NCBI GenBank assembly: GCA_026400815.1
Contig: JAPLOI010000071.1
Coordinates: 110,282-174,281 of the forward strand
DNA from: Alphaproteobacteria bacterium
Lineage (GTDB): Bacteria; Pseudomonadota; Alphaproteobacteria; Acetobacterales; Acetobacteraceae
DNA: 64,000 nt
Direction of reading: 5' to 3'
This document shows positions 7,684 to 16,611 of the stretch, in pieces (positions within the stretch are counted from its first letter, which is position 1; each line of letters starts with the position of its first letter). A program made the translations under genes and the position numbers. A model generated the notes under the pieces. The model saw only the letters and a program-made list of their open reading frames with translations, was not told the DNA's origin and ran no database searches.

Positions 7684-8451
7684 TTACTTCGACTTCTCCT
7701 TCAGCTCCGCCAGCTGCTGCTTGGCGGCGGCCATCAGGCAGGAGATGTCGGAGGTGACCATCACCATGTCGAACCCGCGCTTGATCGCGCCCGCGGCGAA
7801 CTCGGCGCCGGCGCAGTGCATCACGCACTTGATGCCGTGCTTGTGGGCGGTCTCGCGGATCTTGTCGCAGGTGGCCATGTGCAGCGGGTGCGGATTGTCA
7901 CCGCGCGGCTCCAGCCCCAGGGCGAAGGAGAGGTCGGCGGGGCCGATATAGACGGCGTCGAGGCCCGGGGTGGCGCAGATGGCGTCGAGATTGGCCAGGC
8001 CTTCCTTGGTCTCGATCATGGCGAAGACCAGGATCTCATCGTTGGCCTTGGCCACGTAGTCGGCGCCGCCGTACTGCACGGCGCGGATGGGGCCGGAGGA
8101 ACGATAGCCCATGGGCGGGTAGCGGCAGGCGGCCACGGCCTGGGCGGCTTCCTCGGCGTTGTTCACCAGCGGCACGATGATGCCGTAGGCGCCGAGATCG
8201 AGCGCACGCATGATGGCGGCCGGCTCGTTCCACTTCACGCGGACGAAGGGCGTGGTGTCGGTCTGCGAGATGGCGGCGAGCAGCGGGCCGACATCGGACA
8301 TCTCGTTGACGCCGTGCTGGAGATCGACGCAGAGCGCATCGAAGCCCTGGCGGGCCATCACCTCGGCGGTGAACCAGTTGTTGATGGAGATCCAGGCCAG
8401 GTTGGGCTGCTTTCCATCGCGCCACATCTGCTTGATCTTGTTCGGTCGCAT
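7684..8451 (-). CDS. HpcH/HpaI-family aldolase (2-keto-3-deoxy-type class II aldolase)
   Basis: The 255-residue product aligns in pattern with 4-hydroxy-2-oxoheptanedioate and related aldolases that cleave hydroxy-oxoacids to pyruvate plus an aldehyde, using a divalent metal. Characteristic segments are DALCVDLQHG, the metal-proximal glutamate in AMIETKEGL, and AVYIGPADLS. AAGGAGG lies before the ATG, so the start is secure. It appears monocistronic. Aldolase activity is well supported as a family property; the substrate is unknown. Confidence 0.88.
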   Translation of the reverse strand: MRPNKIKQMWRDGKQPNLAWISINNWFTAEVMARQGFDALCVDLQHGVNEMSDVGPLLAAISQTDTTPFVRVKWNEPAAIMRALDLGAYGIIVPLVNNAEEAAQAVAACRYPPMGYRSSGPIRAVQYGGADYVAKANDEILVFAMIETKEGLANLDAICATPGLDAVYIGPADLSFALGLEPRGDNPHPLHMATCDKIRETAHKHGIKCVMHCAGAEFAAGAIKRGFDMVMVTSDISCLMAAAKQQLAELKEKSK

Positions 8452-8503
8452 GCTTGTTCCTCCTTGGGTGTGCGGGTGGCCTTACATCATTCCCGCCAAA
8501 ACG

Positions 8504-8532
8504 AAAAAGGGGCCGTGCCGAAGCACGACCCC
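8504..8532 (-). terminator. intrinsic terminator of the rplM-rpsI operon
   Basis: On the minus strand GGGGTCGTGC and GCACGGCCCC (8523-8532 and 8509-8518) form a ten-pair stem with one G-U pair and loop TTCG, followed by TTTTT. It lies 26 bases past the rpsI stop. This is a canonical Rho-independent terminator. Confidence 0.88.
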
Positions 8533-8558
8533 TGTTCCAAGTGGCCGGTCGCCCCGGA

Positions 8559-9050
8559 TCAGCGCTTGCTGAACTGGAAGCTGCGGCGGGCCTTGGCGCG
8601 GCCGTACTTCTTGCGTTCCACCGCGCGGCTATCGCGGGTGAGGAAGCCGGCGATCTTCAGGATGCTGCGCAGCTCCGGCTCATAGAGCGTGAGCGCGCGG
8701 CTGATGCCGTGGCGCAGAGCGCCAGCCTGGCCGGAGAGCCCGCCGCCCTTGACGGTGCAGAACACGTCGAACTGGTTGTAGCGATCGGCAACCAGGAAGG
8801 GCTGGGTGATCAGCATGCGCAGCACGGGGCGTGCGAAATACTGGCCGACCTTCTTGCCGTTCACCGAGATCTCACCCTTGCCGGGCTTGATCCACACGCG
8901 GGCCTGGGCGTTCTTGCGGCGGCCGGTGGCGTAGCTGCGGCCGAACTGGTCGCGCTTCGGCTCACGCTTCGGCGCATCGGTGGCGGTAGCGACGACCTGT
9001 GCGACCGCGAGGTCCTTGAGGTCGGCGAGGGTACGGGTGGTGGCGGACAT
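8559..9050 (-). CDS. rpsI: 30S ribosomal protein S9
   Basis: This is a component of the small ribosomal subunit whose C-terminal tail reaches the P-site tRNA. The product has 163 residues: a roughly 35-residue N-terminal extension typical of alphaproteobacterial S9, then [24 protein letters not shown] and the basic C-terminus ending in QFSKR. It starts four bases after the rplM stop and ends before a strong terminator, giving the standard rplM-rpsI unit. Confidence 0.97.
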   Translation of the reverse strand: MSATTRTLADLKDLAVAQVVATATDAPKREPKRDQFGRSYATGRRKNAQARVWIKPGKGEISVNGKKVGQYFARPVLRMLITQPFLVADRYNQFDVFCTVKGGGLSGQAGALRHGISRALTLYEPELRSILKIAGFLTRDSRAVERKKYGRAKARRSFQFSKR

Positions 9051-9054
9051 GCGC

Positions 9055-9522
9055 TCAGCCCCTCTTGTTCTTGGGGTTCAGGGCGGCGACGTCAAACAGC
9101 GTGGGCTGCTGGCCCGCGTGCGGGTGCTCCGGGCCGCCATAGACGTGCAGGTGCTTCATCTGCTTGCGCTGCAGCGGGCCGCGCGTGATCATGCGCTCCA
9201 CGGCCTTCTCCAGCACGCGCTCCGGATGGGCGGAGGCAAGGCGCTGGCCCTGGGTACGGCCCTTGATGCCGCCGGGATAGCCGGTGTGGTAGTAGAACAC
9301 CGACTGTTCGGCCTTGTTGCCGGTGATCTTCACCTTGGCGGCATTGATGACGACGATGTTGTCGCCGCAATCCACATGCGGGGTGAAGGTGGCCTTGTGC
9401 TTGCCGCGAAGACGGTTGGCGATGATCGCGGCGAGGCGGCCGAGCACAACCCCTTCCGCATCGATCAGCAGCCAATCCTTCTTGACCTCCGCGGGCTTGA
9501 GCGAGAGGGTGGTCTTGAGCAT
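9055..9522 (-). CDS. rplM: 50S ribosomal protein L13
   Basis: The 155-residue product starts [17 protein letters not shown] and contains [27 protein letters not shown] and [11 protein letters not shown], all diagnostic of L13, an early-assembling protein of the large subunit. The start at 9522 has AAGGGG upstream and is the conserved one; the frame stays open further upstream but without homologous sequence. It is the first gene of the rplM-rpsI operon, with a recognisable promoter at 9547-9575. Confidence 0.97.
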   Translation of the reverse strand: MLKTTLSLKPAEVKKDWLLIDAEGVVLGRLAAIIANRLRGKHKATFTPHVDCGDNIVVINAAKVKITGNKAEQSVFYYHTGYPGGIKGRTQGQRLASAHPERVLEKAVERMITRGPLQRKQMKHLHVYGGPEHPHAGQQPTLFDVAALNPKNKRG

Positions 9523-9546
9523 GGGTGTCCCCTTGAAGAGGCGCGC

Positions 9547-9575
9547 GTTATCGCGCCAGAGCCGTGCTGCGTCAA
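9547..9575 (-). promoter_or_regulatory. putative sigma-70-type promoter of rplM-rpsI
   Basis: On the minus strand TTGACG (9570-9575) is separated by exactly 17 bases from GATAAC (9547-9552), about 25 bases upstream of the rplM ATG. Spacing and position fit a housekeeping promoter with a very short leader. Confidence 0.55.
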
Positions 9576-9586
9576 GGGGTTGCGTG

Positions 9587-9606
9587 TGTGGTATCAGAAT
9601 ACCACA
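9587..9606. promoter_or_regulatory. perfect palindrome TGTGGTAT-CAGA-ATACCACA, operator candidate
   Basis: Two exact eight-base arms with a four-base centre lie between the divergent genes rplM and the epimerase-like gene, 11 bases upstream of the rplM -35 box. The TGGTAT/ATACCA core resembles half-sites of GntR-type repressors, but no regulator gene adjoins it. Confidence 0.45.
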
Positions 9607-9645
9607 TGATTGCCCCACCCCGCGCCGCACCCTATCCTTCGGCCT

Positions 9646-10479
9646 GTGAGCCAGGTTCATGTGATTGGCGCCTCGGGGCGCTCGGGTCTTGCGCTGTGCC
9701 GGGCGCTGATGGCCCGTGGCGTGGATGTTGTGCCGGTGGTGCGCGATCCCGGCAGGTTCGCGGCCGCTGGCCTGCCGTTCGCGCCGCTTCAGGCGGATCT
9801 TGGCGATGCCTCCGCCCTGGCGGCGGCGTTGGCGGATGCCACGCGAATCGCCAGTGCCGCGCATGCCCGCCATGCCGCTGCGATCATCGCCGCGGCGCCG
9901 GTGCAGGCAAGGCTGGTGCTGATGGGCAGCACGCGGCGCTTCACGCGCTGGCCGGACGAACATGGCGGCGGGGTGATCGCGGGCGAGGCGGCGCTGCTCG
10001 GCTCCGGCCGCGAGGGCGTGATCCTGCATCCCACGATGATCTATGGCGCCGAGGGCGAGGACAATGTGCGCCGCCTGGCCGCGCTGATGCGAAGGCTGCC
10101 AATGCTGCCGCTGCCGGGGGGTGGGCGGAACCTGGTGCAGCCGATCCACCAGGACGACGTGACCGCCTGCCTGGTGGCCGCGCTGGAGCATCCCTGGCGC
10201 GGGCCCGAGGCGATGGTGATCGCGGGGCCGGAGCCGGTGACCTATGCGGCGTTCCTGCGCGCCATCGCCCGCGCCGCCGGCCTGCCGCCGCCCCGCATCC
10301 TGCCGGTGCCGGCCTGGGCGCTGATGGCCGCGAGCCCGCTGACGCGGCTGCCCGGGCTGCCGCGCATCCGGCCGGCCGAGATCCGGCGGCTGCTGGAGGA
10401 CAAGGACTTTCCGGCCGATGCGATGCGCGCGGTGCTGGGCGTGATGCCGATCTCGCTCGAAGTGGGGCTGGCGCGGTAG
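9646..10479 (+). CDS. NAD(P)-dependent epimerase/reductase-like protein (atypical SDR)
   Basis: The 277-residue product opens with the nucleotide-binding motif VIGASGRSG, as in NmrA/NAD(P)H-binding or extended SDR proteins. A central segment [15 protein letters not shown] and a later VQPIHQDDV resemble sugar-epimerase-like members that act as NDUFA9-type or quinone/sugar reductases. A GTG at 9646 was chosen because it places the glycine motif at residue eight; an upstream TTG at 9610 gives an extension without family resemblance. Its last 238 bases overlap an open frame on the other strand. Confidence 0.75.
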   Translation: MSQVHVIGASGRSGLALCRALMARGVDVVPVVRDPGRFAAAGLPFAPLQADLGDASALAAALADATRIASAAHARHAAAIIAAAPVQARLVLMGSTRRFTRWPDEHGGGVIAGEAALLGSGREGVILHPTMIYGAEGEDNVRRLAALMRRLPMLPLPGGGRNLVQPIHQDDVTACLVAALEHPWRGPEAMVIAGPEPVTYAAFLRAIARAAGLPPPRILPVPAWALMAASPLTRLPGLPRIRPAEIRRLLEDKDFPADAMRAVLGVMPISLEVGLAR

Positions 10480-10904
10480 TAGGTGTAGACGCGGTCGTGG
10501 CTGCCGCGGCAGTCGAAATGCCAGGCCTCGCTGATGCCGGTGTCGGGCTTGGCGATGATGGGCGAGATGCCTTCGGCGCCTGCCAGCGCCCAGAAGGCGG
10601 CGAGCCCGGGGGTTTTGATGCGGCTGAGGTCGAGGTCGAAGGCGCGCCCAGCCTCATGCATGCTGCCGCCGGGGGGCGGGCTGAAGGCCTTCTTCTTGCC
10701 GCTGGTGTAGTCCAGGTTCGCCTGCAGCTGCATGTCGTAGGAGCGGTAGAGATCGCTGAGCACCAGCGCGCCGCCGGCTGCCGCGACGGATTTCTGCAGC
10801 TTCATCAGGGCGGCGTAGAGGTCCGCAGTGCACCTGGCCATGCGCTTGGGCATGTCGCCGCCATAGATGGACGGGAACGCGATCGGCAGTAGCGGTGCGA
10901 ACAT
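10242..10904 (-). CDS. M15-family peptidase (VanY-like D-Ala-D-Ala carboxypeptidase domain) with C-terminus running antisense through the neighbour
   Basis: The first 140 residues carry the zinc peptidase signature: [13 protein letters not shown] supplies the first His and Asp ligands, and EAWHFD supplies the last His. Family members trim cell-wall peptides; no signal peptide is evident, so location is unclear. After YTYYR (about position 10487) the remaining roughly 76 residues lie antisense to the epimerase-like gene, are Ser/Arg/Ala rich and look non-native. The natural C-terminus may have been lost in a rearrangement, or the overlap may be genuine. GGGAG precedes the ATG. Confidence 0.65.
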   Translation of the reverse strand: MFAPLLPIAFPSIYGGDMPKRMARCTADLYAALMKLQKSVAAAGGALVLSDLYRSYDMQLQANLDYTSGKKKAFSPPPGGSMHEAGRAFDLDLSRIKTPGLAAFWALAGAEGISPIIAKPDTGISEAWHFDCRGSHDRVYTYYRASPTSSEIGITPSTARIASAGKSLSSSSRRISAGRMRGSPGSRVSGLAAISAQAGTGRMRGGGRPAARAMARRNAA

Positions 10905-10979
10905 GGCCTGTGCTCCCGGGATGGAGCCCGAGAGTGGAGGTTGTTTCGATTTGCCGTCAATCGCCGCGGCGCGTCAACT

Positions 10980-11849
10980 CTACGGGAGGTCTGTTTCCGG
11001 CCGCCACACCGCGGGCACGAAGGCATAGGCGCCGCCGGCGCGCACCACGTGGCCGAAGCTCGGGAAATCCAGGTGCATGCCGGCCACCAGCAACTTGTCC
11101 GTGGCCGCCATGTCCAGCGCCTTGGCGCGGGTGGTGCGGGCCTGGTCGCTGTCGGTGTCGAAGGCGAGGCCGGCCTGCGGCATGGCGAACTGGATGCCGG
11201 GGAGGTGGACCACGTCGCCCCAGATCAGCAGGCTCTCGCTGCCGGAGGCGATCATCCAGCCGGAATGGCCGGGCGTGTGGCCGGGCAGGTGGTGGCAGGT
11301 GATGCCGGGCAGCCCCTCCTGCCCATGGCTGACGGTGCGGGTGCGCGCGGCGTAGGGGCGCAGCGCGCCCTGGGCGGTGGCGAAGGCGCCCTTGGCGGCT
11401 TCGGGGGCGGCGGCGGCGGTGGCGTCGTTCAGCCAGAAATCGGTTTCGAGGCCGTTGATGACGATTTCGGCGTTGGGGTACCAGGGCTTGCCGTCGCCAT
11501 CCACCAGGCCGCTCACGTGGTCCACATGGGCGTGGGTGACGAGAATAGTGGAGATGTCCGCGGGGGTGAGGCCGAGGGTTTCGAGCTTGCCGCGGGCGCG
11601 GCCCATGGTGGGGCCGAAGGCGGTGCCGCAGCCGGTATCCACCAGCACCTTCTTGCCGCCGATCTCCAGCAGGTAGGAGGAGATGGTGATGCGTGGCGGC
11701 AGCACGCGGAAGGCGGCAGCCTCGGCGGCGGCGGCATCCGCTTCGGCCACGCCGTTCAGGATGGCAGTGGAGGCCTGGAATTGGCCGTCGTTCAGCGCGG
11801 TGACGATGGCGTCGCCGACGCGGATGCTGTGGATGCCGGAGTGCTGCAT
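10980..11849 (-). CDS. MBL-fold metallohydrolase
   Basis: The 289-residue product contains the metallo-beta-lactamase motif THAHVDH (His106, His108, Asp110, His111), then HLPGHTPGH and GDVVH, giving the full set of two-metal ligands. Family members hydrolyse lactones, thioesters, nitriles or phosphoesters. It is the last gene after livM with a 16-base gap and AAGGA before the ATG, so it is probably co-transcribed with the branched-chain transporter. It may act on a compound taken up by that system, which is inference from position only. Confidence 0.85.
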   Translation of the reverse strand: MQHSGIHSIRVGDAIVTALNDGQFQASTAILNGVAEADAAAAEAAAFRVLPPRITISSYLLEIGGKKVLVDTGCGTAFGPTMGRARGKLETLGLTPADISTILVTHAHVDHVSGLVDGDGKPWYPNAEIVINGLETDFWLNDATAAAAPEAAKGAFATAQGALRPYAARTRTVSHGQEGLPGITCHHLPGHTPGHSGWMIASGSESLLIWGDVVHLPGIQFAMPQAGLAFDTDSDQARTTRAKALDMAATDKLLVAGMHLDFPSFGHVVRAGGAYAFVPAVWRPETDLP

Positions 11850-11865
11850 GGGACGTCCTTGGTGG

Positions 11866-12855
11866 TCAGGCCGAGGCGCGGGCCGGGGTGCGGCGCAGCG
11901 CGCCCATGATGCTGCCGAGGATGCCCTGCGGCAGGAAGATGATGAAGACCACCAGCAGCAACCCGTAGATCAGGTTGTCCCAGCCAACGGCGGAGGGGCC
12001 GAAGCCGATGCGCAGCGCCTCGCCGAGCAGGATGGTGATGACCGCGCCGATGGTGGGGCCGAGGGCCACATAGAGCCCGCCGACGACGACGGCGAACACC
12101 ATCTGCAACGAGACCGAGATGCCGCTGACTGTGTCTGGCGAGACGAACATCTGGTACTGGCAATAGAGCGCGCCTGACATCGCCGTCATCATCGCGGAGA
12201 TCACGGTGATCTTGAGCTTCTCGGCGGTGACGTTGACGCCGGCGGCGGCGGCGGCATCCTCGTCCTCGCTGATCGCCTCCAGCGCGTAGCGCATCATGCT
12301 GCGTTCGACGGCGTACCAGATCACAAGGCCGGCGGCCCAGACGGCCAGGGCGATGAGGTACCAGGTCGCCTTGTCGGTGAACTGGAAGGCGATGATCGAT
12401 GACCCGCCCGGCACGCGGTCTGGCGTGTAGCCCAGCGAGCCGCCGGTGAGGCCGCGGGTGGCGACGATCACCTGCAGCACAATGCCGGAGAGTGCGAGGG
12501 TGACCAGGGCGAAATAGTGCCCGGTGATGCGAAAGCGGAAGCAGGGCCAGGCAACCACCAGGGCGAGCAGCGCCGCGCAGAGCAGGCCGAGCGGAATGCC
12601 GAGCCAGGGCGAGAGGCCGAGATTGTTCCAGGCCAGCGCGGTGACATAGGCGCCCACGCCCATGAAGCCGCCATGGCCGAGCGAGACCAGGCCGAAGCGG
12701 CCCATCATGCTCCAGGAGGTGTAGGCGAACGACCAGATCAGGATGGTGATCATGATGTGCATCGGGTAGGGCGCGCCCCACGCGAGCGGCAGGATCACCA
12801 GCGCCGCGGCGGCGCCGGCCCAGAGGCCGACCTTGCCCTTCGGGATGGCGTTCAT
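11866..12855 (-). CDS. livM: branched-chain amino acid-type ABC transporter permease (LivM family)
   Basis: The product has 329 residues with about nine to ten transmembrane helices. The family-typical SLGHGGFMGVGAY lies in the first third, and the cytoplasmic EAISEDEDAAAAAGVNV coupling segment follows around residue 200. With LivH it forms the membrane channel. The start codon overlaps the livH stop by four bases (ATGA). The Liv label describes family; related systems move many other small organic compounds. Confidence 0.9.
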   Translation of the reverse strand: MNAIPKGKVGLWAGAAAALVILPLAWGAPYPMHIMITILIWSFAYTSWSMMGRFGLVSLGHGGFMGVGAYVTALAWNNLGLSPWLGIPLGLLCAALLALVVAWPCFRFRITGHYFALVTLALSGIVLQVIVATRGLTGGSLGYTPDRVPGGSSIIAFQFTDKATWYLIALAVWAAGLVIWYAVERSMMRYALEAISEDEDAAAAAGVNVTAEKLKITVISAMMTAMSGALYCQYQMFVSPDTVSGISVSLQMVFAVVVGGLYVALGPTIGAVITILLGEALRIGFGPSAVGWDNLIYGLLLVVFIIFLPQGILGSIMGALRRTPARASA

Positions 12856-13721
12856 GAGCGCCTCGCCAGCAGGCCCTCGGGCCGGACGAACATCATGGCG
12901 ATGAAGAACACGAAGGCAAACACGTAGCCCCATTCGAGATCGAGGTAGAGGCCGCCGACCGAGATGATCTCGGCGAAGATGAAGGCGGCGATGAAGCCGC
13001 CGATCATGTTGCCCAGCCCGCCCATCACGCAGATCATGAAGGTGATCGGGCCGAAGGAGAGGCCGACGAAGGGATGCACGTCGTACTGCAGCACCAGCAG
13101 GCAGGCGGCAAGGCCCGCCAGCGCGCCGCCGACGGCCGAGGTGATGACATAGATGCGCCGCGTATCGACGCCCATCAGCGCCATGATCTGCCGATCCTGG
13201 GAGATGGCGCGGATGGCGGTGCCGACATAGGTGCGGGTGAGGAAGAGGTAGAGGGCCACCATGCCGGCCAGTGCCGCGCCGAAGGCGAGCAGGCGGGCAT
13301 AGCTGATGAACACGTCTGCCACCTCGATGGTGGGCAGGCGGATGCCGAGGTTGCGGAAATCGATGCCGAACATCACCGTGGCGAGCGACTGCAGGAAGAA
13401 CAGCACGCCGCCGGTGGCGAGGAGCTGGTTGATCGGCGCGGAGGCGAGCAGCGGCGAGATCACCAGCAGGTGCAGTGCCACGCCCATGAGGCCCACGCCG
13501 GCGATGGAGAGCGGGGCCGCAATCCAGTAGCCCAGCCCGTAGACGACGGCGAAGTAGTACATCGCGTACATGCCGAACATCACCAGCTCGGCGTAGCAGA
13601 TCCAGGCGACGTCGATCACGCCGAAGATGAGGTTGAGGCCGAGCGCCAGCAGCGCCAGCACGCCGCCCAGCAGAAGGCCGTTGACCAGCGCCTCCACCAG
13701 GAAGATGTCGAGGAAGCCCAT
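12852..13721 (-). CDS. livH: branched-chain amino acid-type ABC transporter permease (LivH family)
   Basis: The 289-residue, eight-helix permease has the LivH hallmark helix LLLGGVLALLALGLNLIFGV near its N-terminus and the coupling loop TAIRAISQDRQIMALMGVD around residue 190. It pairs with LivM to make the translocation pore. Translation is coupled to livM by a four-base overlap; livF ends 16 bases upstream of its ATG. Confidence 0.91.
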   Translation of the reverse strand: MGFLDIFLVEALVNGLLLGGVLALLALGLNLIFGVIDVAWICYAELVMFGMYAMYYFAVVYGLGYWIAAPLSIAGVGLMGVALHLLVISPLLASAPINQLLATGGVLFFLQSLATVMFGIDFRNLGIRLPTIEVADVFISYARLLAFGAALAGMVALYLFLTRTYVGTAIRAISQDRQIMALMGVDTRRIYVITSAVGGALAGLAACLLVLQYDVHPFVGLSFGPITFMICVMGGLGNMIGGFIAAFIFAEIISVGGLYLDLEWGYVFAFVFFIAMMFVRPEGLLARRS

Positions 13722-13737
13722 TGCCGATGCTCCTGGT

Positions 13738-14442
13738 TCAGACGCCGAGATAGGCTTCGCGGATGGTATCGCTGGCCGCCAGCTCCGCCGACGTGCCGCT
13801 CATGCGGATGCTGCCGGCTTCCAGCAGGTAGGCGCGGTCCACCACCTTCAGCACCTGCTGCACGTTCTGCTCCACGATCAGCACGGTCAGGCCGCTTTGG
13901 CGGATGCGGCGCACCAGCTCGAACACCTGCTGCACGATGACCGGGGCGAGGCCCGCGCTGGGCTCGTCCATCAGCAGGATCTTGGGGTCGCTCATCAAGG
14001 CGCGGCCGATGGCGCACATCTGCTGCTCGCCGCCGGACATGGTGCCGGCCAGCTGGTTGCGGCGTTCCTTCATGCGCGGGAACAGCGAATAGACGAACTC
14101 CAGCCGCTGGGCGAATTTCGGCCGTGCGGCGGGCATGAAGGCGCCCATACGCAGATTGTCTTCCACCGTCATGCGCGGAAACAGGCGGCGGTGTTCCGGC
14201 ACATGGGCGATGCCGAGTTCCACGATGCCGTGCGCGGGCACGGTGGCGATATCGGTGCCGTTCCACAGGATCTGGCCGCTGCGCGGGCGGATAAGGCCGG
14301 AGATGACGCGCATCAGCGTGGTCTTGCCGGCACCGTTGGGGCCGATCACGCCCACGGCTTCGCCCAGCCGGACCTCCAGCGTGGCGCCGAACAGCGCCTG
14401 GAAGGTGCCGTAGCCGGCATCGACATTCTTCAGTTCGAGCAT
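13738..14442 (-). CDS. livF: branched-chain amino acid-type ABC transporter ATP-binding protein (LivF family)
   Basis: The 234-residue ATPase has Walker A GPNGAGKTT near residue 34, a full signature MSGGEQQM around 137 and Walker B ILLMDEPSAGLAP. EHRRLFPRMTVEDNL is a LivF-specific segment after the Q-loop. It supplies one half of the ATPase dimer for import, the other being LivG, encoded nine bases upstream. Confidence 0.92.
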   Translation of the reverse strand: MLELKNVDAGYGTFQALFGATLEVRLGEAVGVIGPNGAGKTTLMRVISGLIRPRSGQILWNGTDIATVPAHGIVELGIAHVPEHRRLFPRMTVEDNLRMGAFMPAARPKFAQRLEFVYSLFPRMKERRNQLAGTMSGGEQQMCAIGRALMSDPKILLMDEPSAGLAPVIVQQVFELVRRIRQSGLTVLIVEQNVQQVLKVVDRAYLLEAGSIRMSGTSAELAASDTIREAYLGV

Positions 14443-14451
14443 GGCTGTCCC

Positions 14452-15207
14452 TTACGCCCGTGCGGCAGAGGCAACCGCATGCGCGGCGTCGGCATCGGTG
14501 CCGAGATAGACCTCGATCACGCGGGGGTCGCGCACCACGTCGGTGGGCAGGCCCTCGGCGATCTTTTCGCCGTGGTCGAGCACCATCACGCGGTCGACCA
14601 CGCGCATCAGCACGCCCATGATGTGTTCCACCCAGATGATGGTGATGCCGAGTTCGGCACGGATGCGGCGCAGCATGTCCGCCGCCTGGTCCATCTCGTG
14701 CTCGTCCAGCCCGCCCAGGCTTTCATCGGCCAGCAGCAGCTTGGGCCGTGTGGCCAGCGCCTTGGCGAGTTCCAGCTTCTTGAGCCCGGCGGCACCCAGG
14801 CCATCGACACGGGTGTGGGGGTCTGTCGGCAGGCCGACCATGGCCAGGGCTTCGCGGGCGGCCGCCTCGGCGTCGCTGCGCGAGGCGCCGCCTTGGCCGT
14901 AATAGCCCGCGAGCACCGCGTTCTCCAGGATCGACAGCCGGCGGAACGGGCGCGGGATCTGGAAGGTCCGGCCGATGCCACTGTTGATGATGGCGTGCGG
15001 CGCGGTACCGCCGATCTGGCGCCCCCCGAAGCGGATGGTGCCGCCGCTGGGGGCCAGCGTGCCGGAGAGCATGTTGAAGATCGTGCTCTTGCCGGACCCG
15101 TTCGGGCCGATGAGGCCGAGAATCTCGCCCTCATCGACCTTGAACGACACGTTGTTGACCGCGGTGAAGCCGCCGAACCGCTTCGTGAGTCCTTCGACGA
15201 CGAGCAT
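14452..15207 (-). CDS. livG: branched-chain amino acid-type ABC transporter ATP-binding protein (LivG family) with divergent signature motif
   Basis: The 251-residue product shows Walker A GPNGSGKST near residue 36 and Walker B LLLADE around 165. The region expected to carry the ABC signature reads GLGAAGLKKLELAKAL, so the LSGGQ-type serine-glycine-glycine is not present. That could leave a partly degenerate composite site in the LivF-LivG dimer, as in other asymmetric ABC ATPases. The ATG overlaps the binding-protein stop (ATGA), which fixes the start over a longer open frame. Confidence 0.88.
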   Translation of the reverse strand: MLVVEGLTKRFGGFTAVNNVSFKVDEGEILGLIGPNGSGKSTIFNMLSGTLAPSGGTIRFGGRQIGGTAPHAIINSGIGRTFQIPRPFRRLSILENAVLAGYYGQGGASRSDAEAAAREALAMVGLPTDPHTRVDGLGAAGLKKLELAKALATRPKLLLADESLGGLDEHEMDQAADMLRRIRAELGITIIWVEHIMGVLMRVVDRVMVLDHGEKIAEGLPTDVVRDPRVIEVYLGTDADAAHAVASAARA

Positions 15208-16508
15208 CAGCGCGTCGTGTACGGGTTGCCGGCGGGCAGCGGCAGGGTAGGGGCGCGCTTGGCCTGCGACTTCGGCCACACCACGTCGGCACTGTCGGCG
15301 GTGTATTCGATCACCACCGGGGCGGCGCGCTCGTTCTGGCCGGCCATCGGGCCGTCGCCGGCGAACTTCACGCCGAAGCCGAGCATGGTGCCGCCTTCGG
15401 GGAAGTCCAGTTCCAGAGCCGCCTTGCGCAGCGCCTCGGCACTGGTGCCGCCATGCGCCTTGATGGCGCGCGGCAGCACGTGCTGCAGGAACAGGTAGAC
15501 GTTGCTGGCGGCCATGCCGACATGCGGCGAACGCTGGTTGCCCGGCTGCGCCTTGTCATAGGCCTCGCCCACCATCTTCACGATCGGCGGCAGGTCGGGC
15601 GTGAGGGCCGCCTGGTTGGTCTGCCAGATCGAGATCGGGTCGATGTTGAAGAAGCCGACCAGATCCTTGCCCAGCGCCTCGCGCAGCTTCTCCGGCACGC
15701 CGTAGCCGGCGCCGTGGCCGATCAGGGCGCCGAACTTCAGCCCGCCCTCGCGCGCCTGGCGCAGGAACAGCGAGATGTCCGGGTTGTAGCCGGTGTGCAG
15801 GATCACGTCTGGCCGGGCGCGGCGCAGCTTGGTGACCAGCGCCGAGAGATCAGGCGCGGTGGCGGCGTAGCCTTCCTTCAGCACCACGTTCAGGCCGTGC
15901 TTCTTGGCGCCGGCCTCGTTGCCGCGGGCCACGTCCACACCATAGGCGCCGTCCTCGTGGATGATCGCCACGCGCAGGTCCTTCGGCTCCTTGCCGAACT
16001 TCTCCTTCGAGTAGGAGGCGATCATGTCGGTAGCGGTCATGCCGAAATGCTGGCCCATCGCCTGCGGGCGGAAGACGTTCTTGTAATTGCGGTTCTCCAG
16101 CACGGCGGTGGAGATGCAGGTGGTGATCCACATGAACTTGCCGAGCTGCTCCACCCGGCCGGCCACCGGCACGCACTGTGCGGAGGAGAAGAAGCCGAGC
16201 AGCATGTCCACCTTTTCCTGCTCGATCAGGCGGACGGCTTCGTTGATGGCGACCTCGGGCTTGCTCTGCGCGTCGGCGTAGATCGCCTCGATCGTGTAGC
16301 CCTCGACCGGGCCCTTCTGGATGAAGTGGTCGATCATGATCTTGGCGCCGAGCCCGTGCAGGCTGGAGCCGCCACCGGCGAGCGGGCCGGAATAGTCGTA
16401 GATCACGCCGATCTTGAACTTCTTCTCCTGGGCCTCGGCCCCGAAGGCGAGCCCGAAAGCCGCTGCCGCTACGAGGCCGAGCCCCGCCAGTCTCCGACCG
16501 AGACGCAT
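15207..16508 (-). CDS. branched-chain amino acid-type ABC transporter periplasmic substrate-binding protein
   Basis: The 433-residue precursor has a signal peptide of about 26 residues (basic MRLGRR, hydrophobic core, cleavage near GAEAQ). A type I periplasmic-binding fold of the Peripla_BP_6 group follows, with KIGVIYDYSGPLAGGGSS at the mature N-terminus. It captures the ligand for LivHMGF. It is the first gene of the Liv operon, preceded by a strong -10-like TATAAT. The ligand may be an amino acid, amide, urea or aromatic acid; sequence alone does not decide. Confidence 0.9.
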   Translation of the reverse strand: MRLGRRLAGLGLVAAAAFGLAFGAEAQEKKFKIGVIYDYSGPLAGGGSSLHGLGAKIMIDHFIQKGPVEGYTIEAIYADAQSKPEVAINEAVRLIEQEKVDMLLGFFSSAQCVPVAGRVEQLGKFMWITTCISTAVLENRNYKNVFRPQAMGQHFGMTATDMIASYSKEKFGKEPKDLRVAIIHEDGAYGVDVARGNEAGAKKHGLNVVLKEGYAATAPDLSALVTKLRRARPDVILHTGYNPDISLFLRQAREGGLKFGALIGHGAGYGVPEKLREALGKDLVGFFNIDPISIWQTNQAALTPDLPPIVKMVGEAYDKAQPGNQRSPHVGMAASNVYLFLQHVLPRAIKAHGGTSAEALRKAALELDFPEGGTMLGFGVKFAGDGPMAGQNERAAPVVIEYTADSADVVWPKSQAKRAPTLPLPAGNPYTTR

Positions 16509-16546
16509 CCTGGTTCCCCCCTGCTGCCCGGACTCCGGGCGCGGTT

Positions 16547-16552
16547 ATTATA
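16547..16552 (-). promoter_or_regulatory. TATAAT -10 element upstream of the Liv operon
   Basis: A perfect TATAAT on the minus strand lies 38 bases before the binding-protein ATG in an otherwise GC-rich 103-base gap. A TTGACG further upstream is 29 bases away, too far to be its -35, so the promoter may depend on an activator or lack a strong -35. Confidence 0.4.
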
Positions 16553-16611
16553 GGGGTAGCCTCCGTCATGGGCAGGGCACACGTCAAGCATGCAATGTTC
16601 GCAACGAGCGG

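Noticed and set aside
9610..9645. Upstream TTG start for the epimerase-like gene
   Set aside because: It adds a Pro/His-rich leader before the Rossmann motif and overlaps the palindrome; the GTG at 9646 fits family starts.
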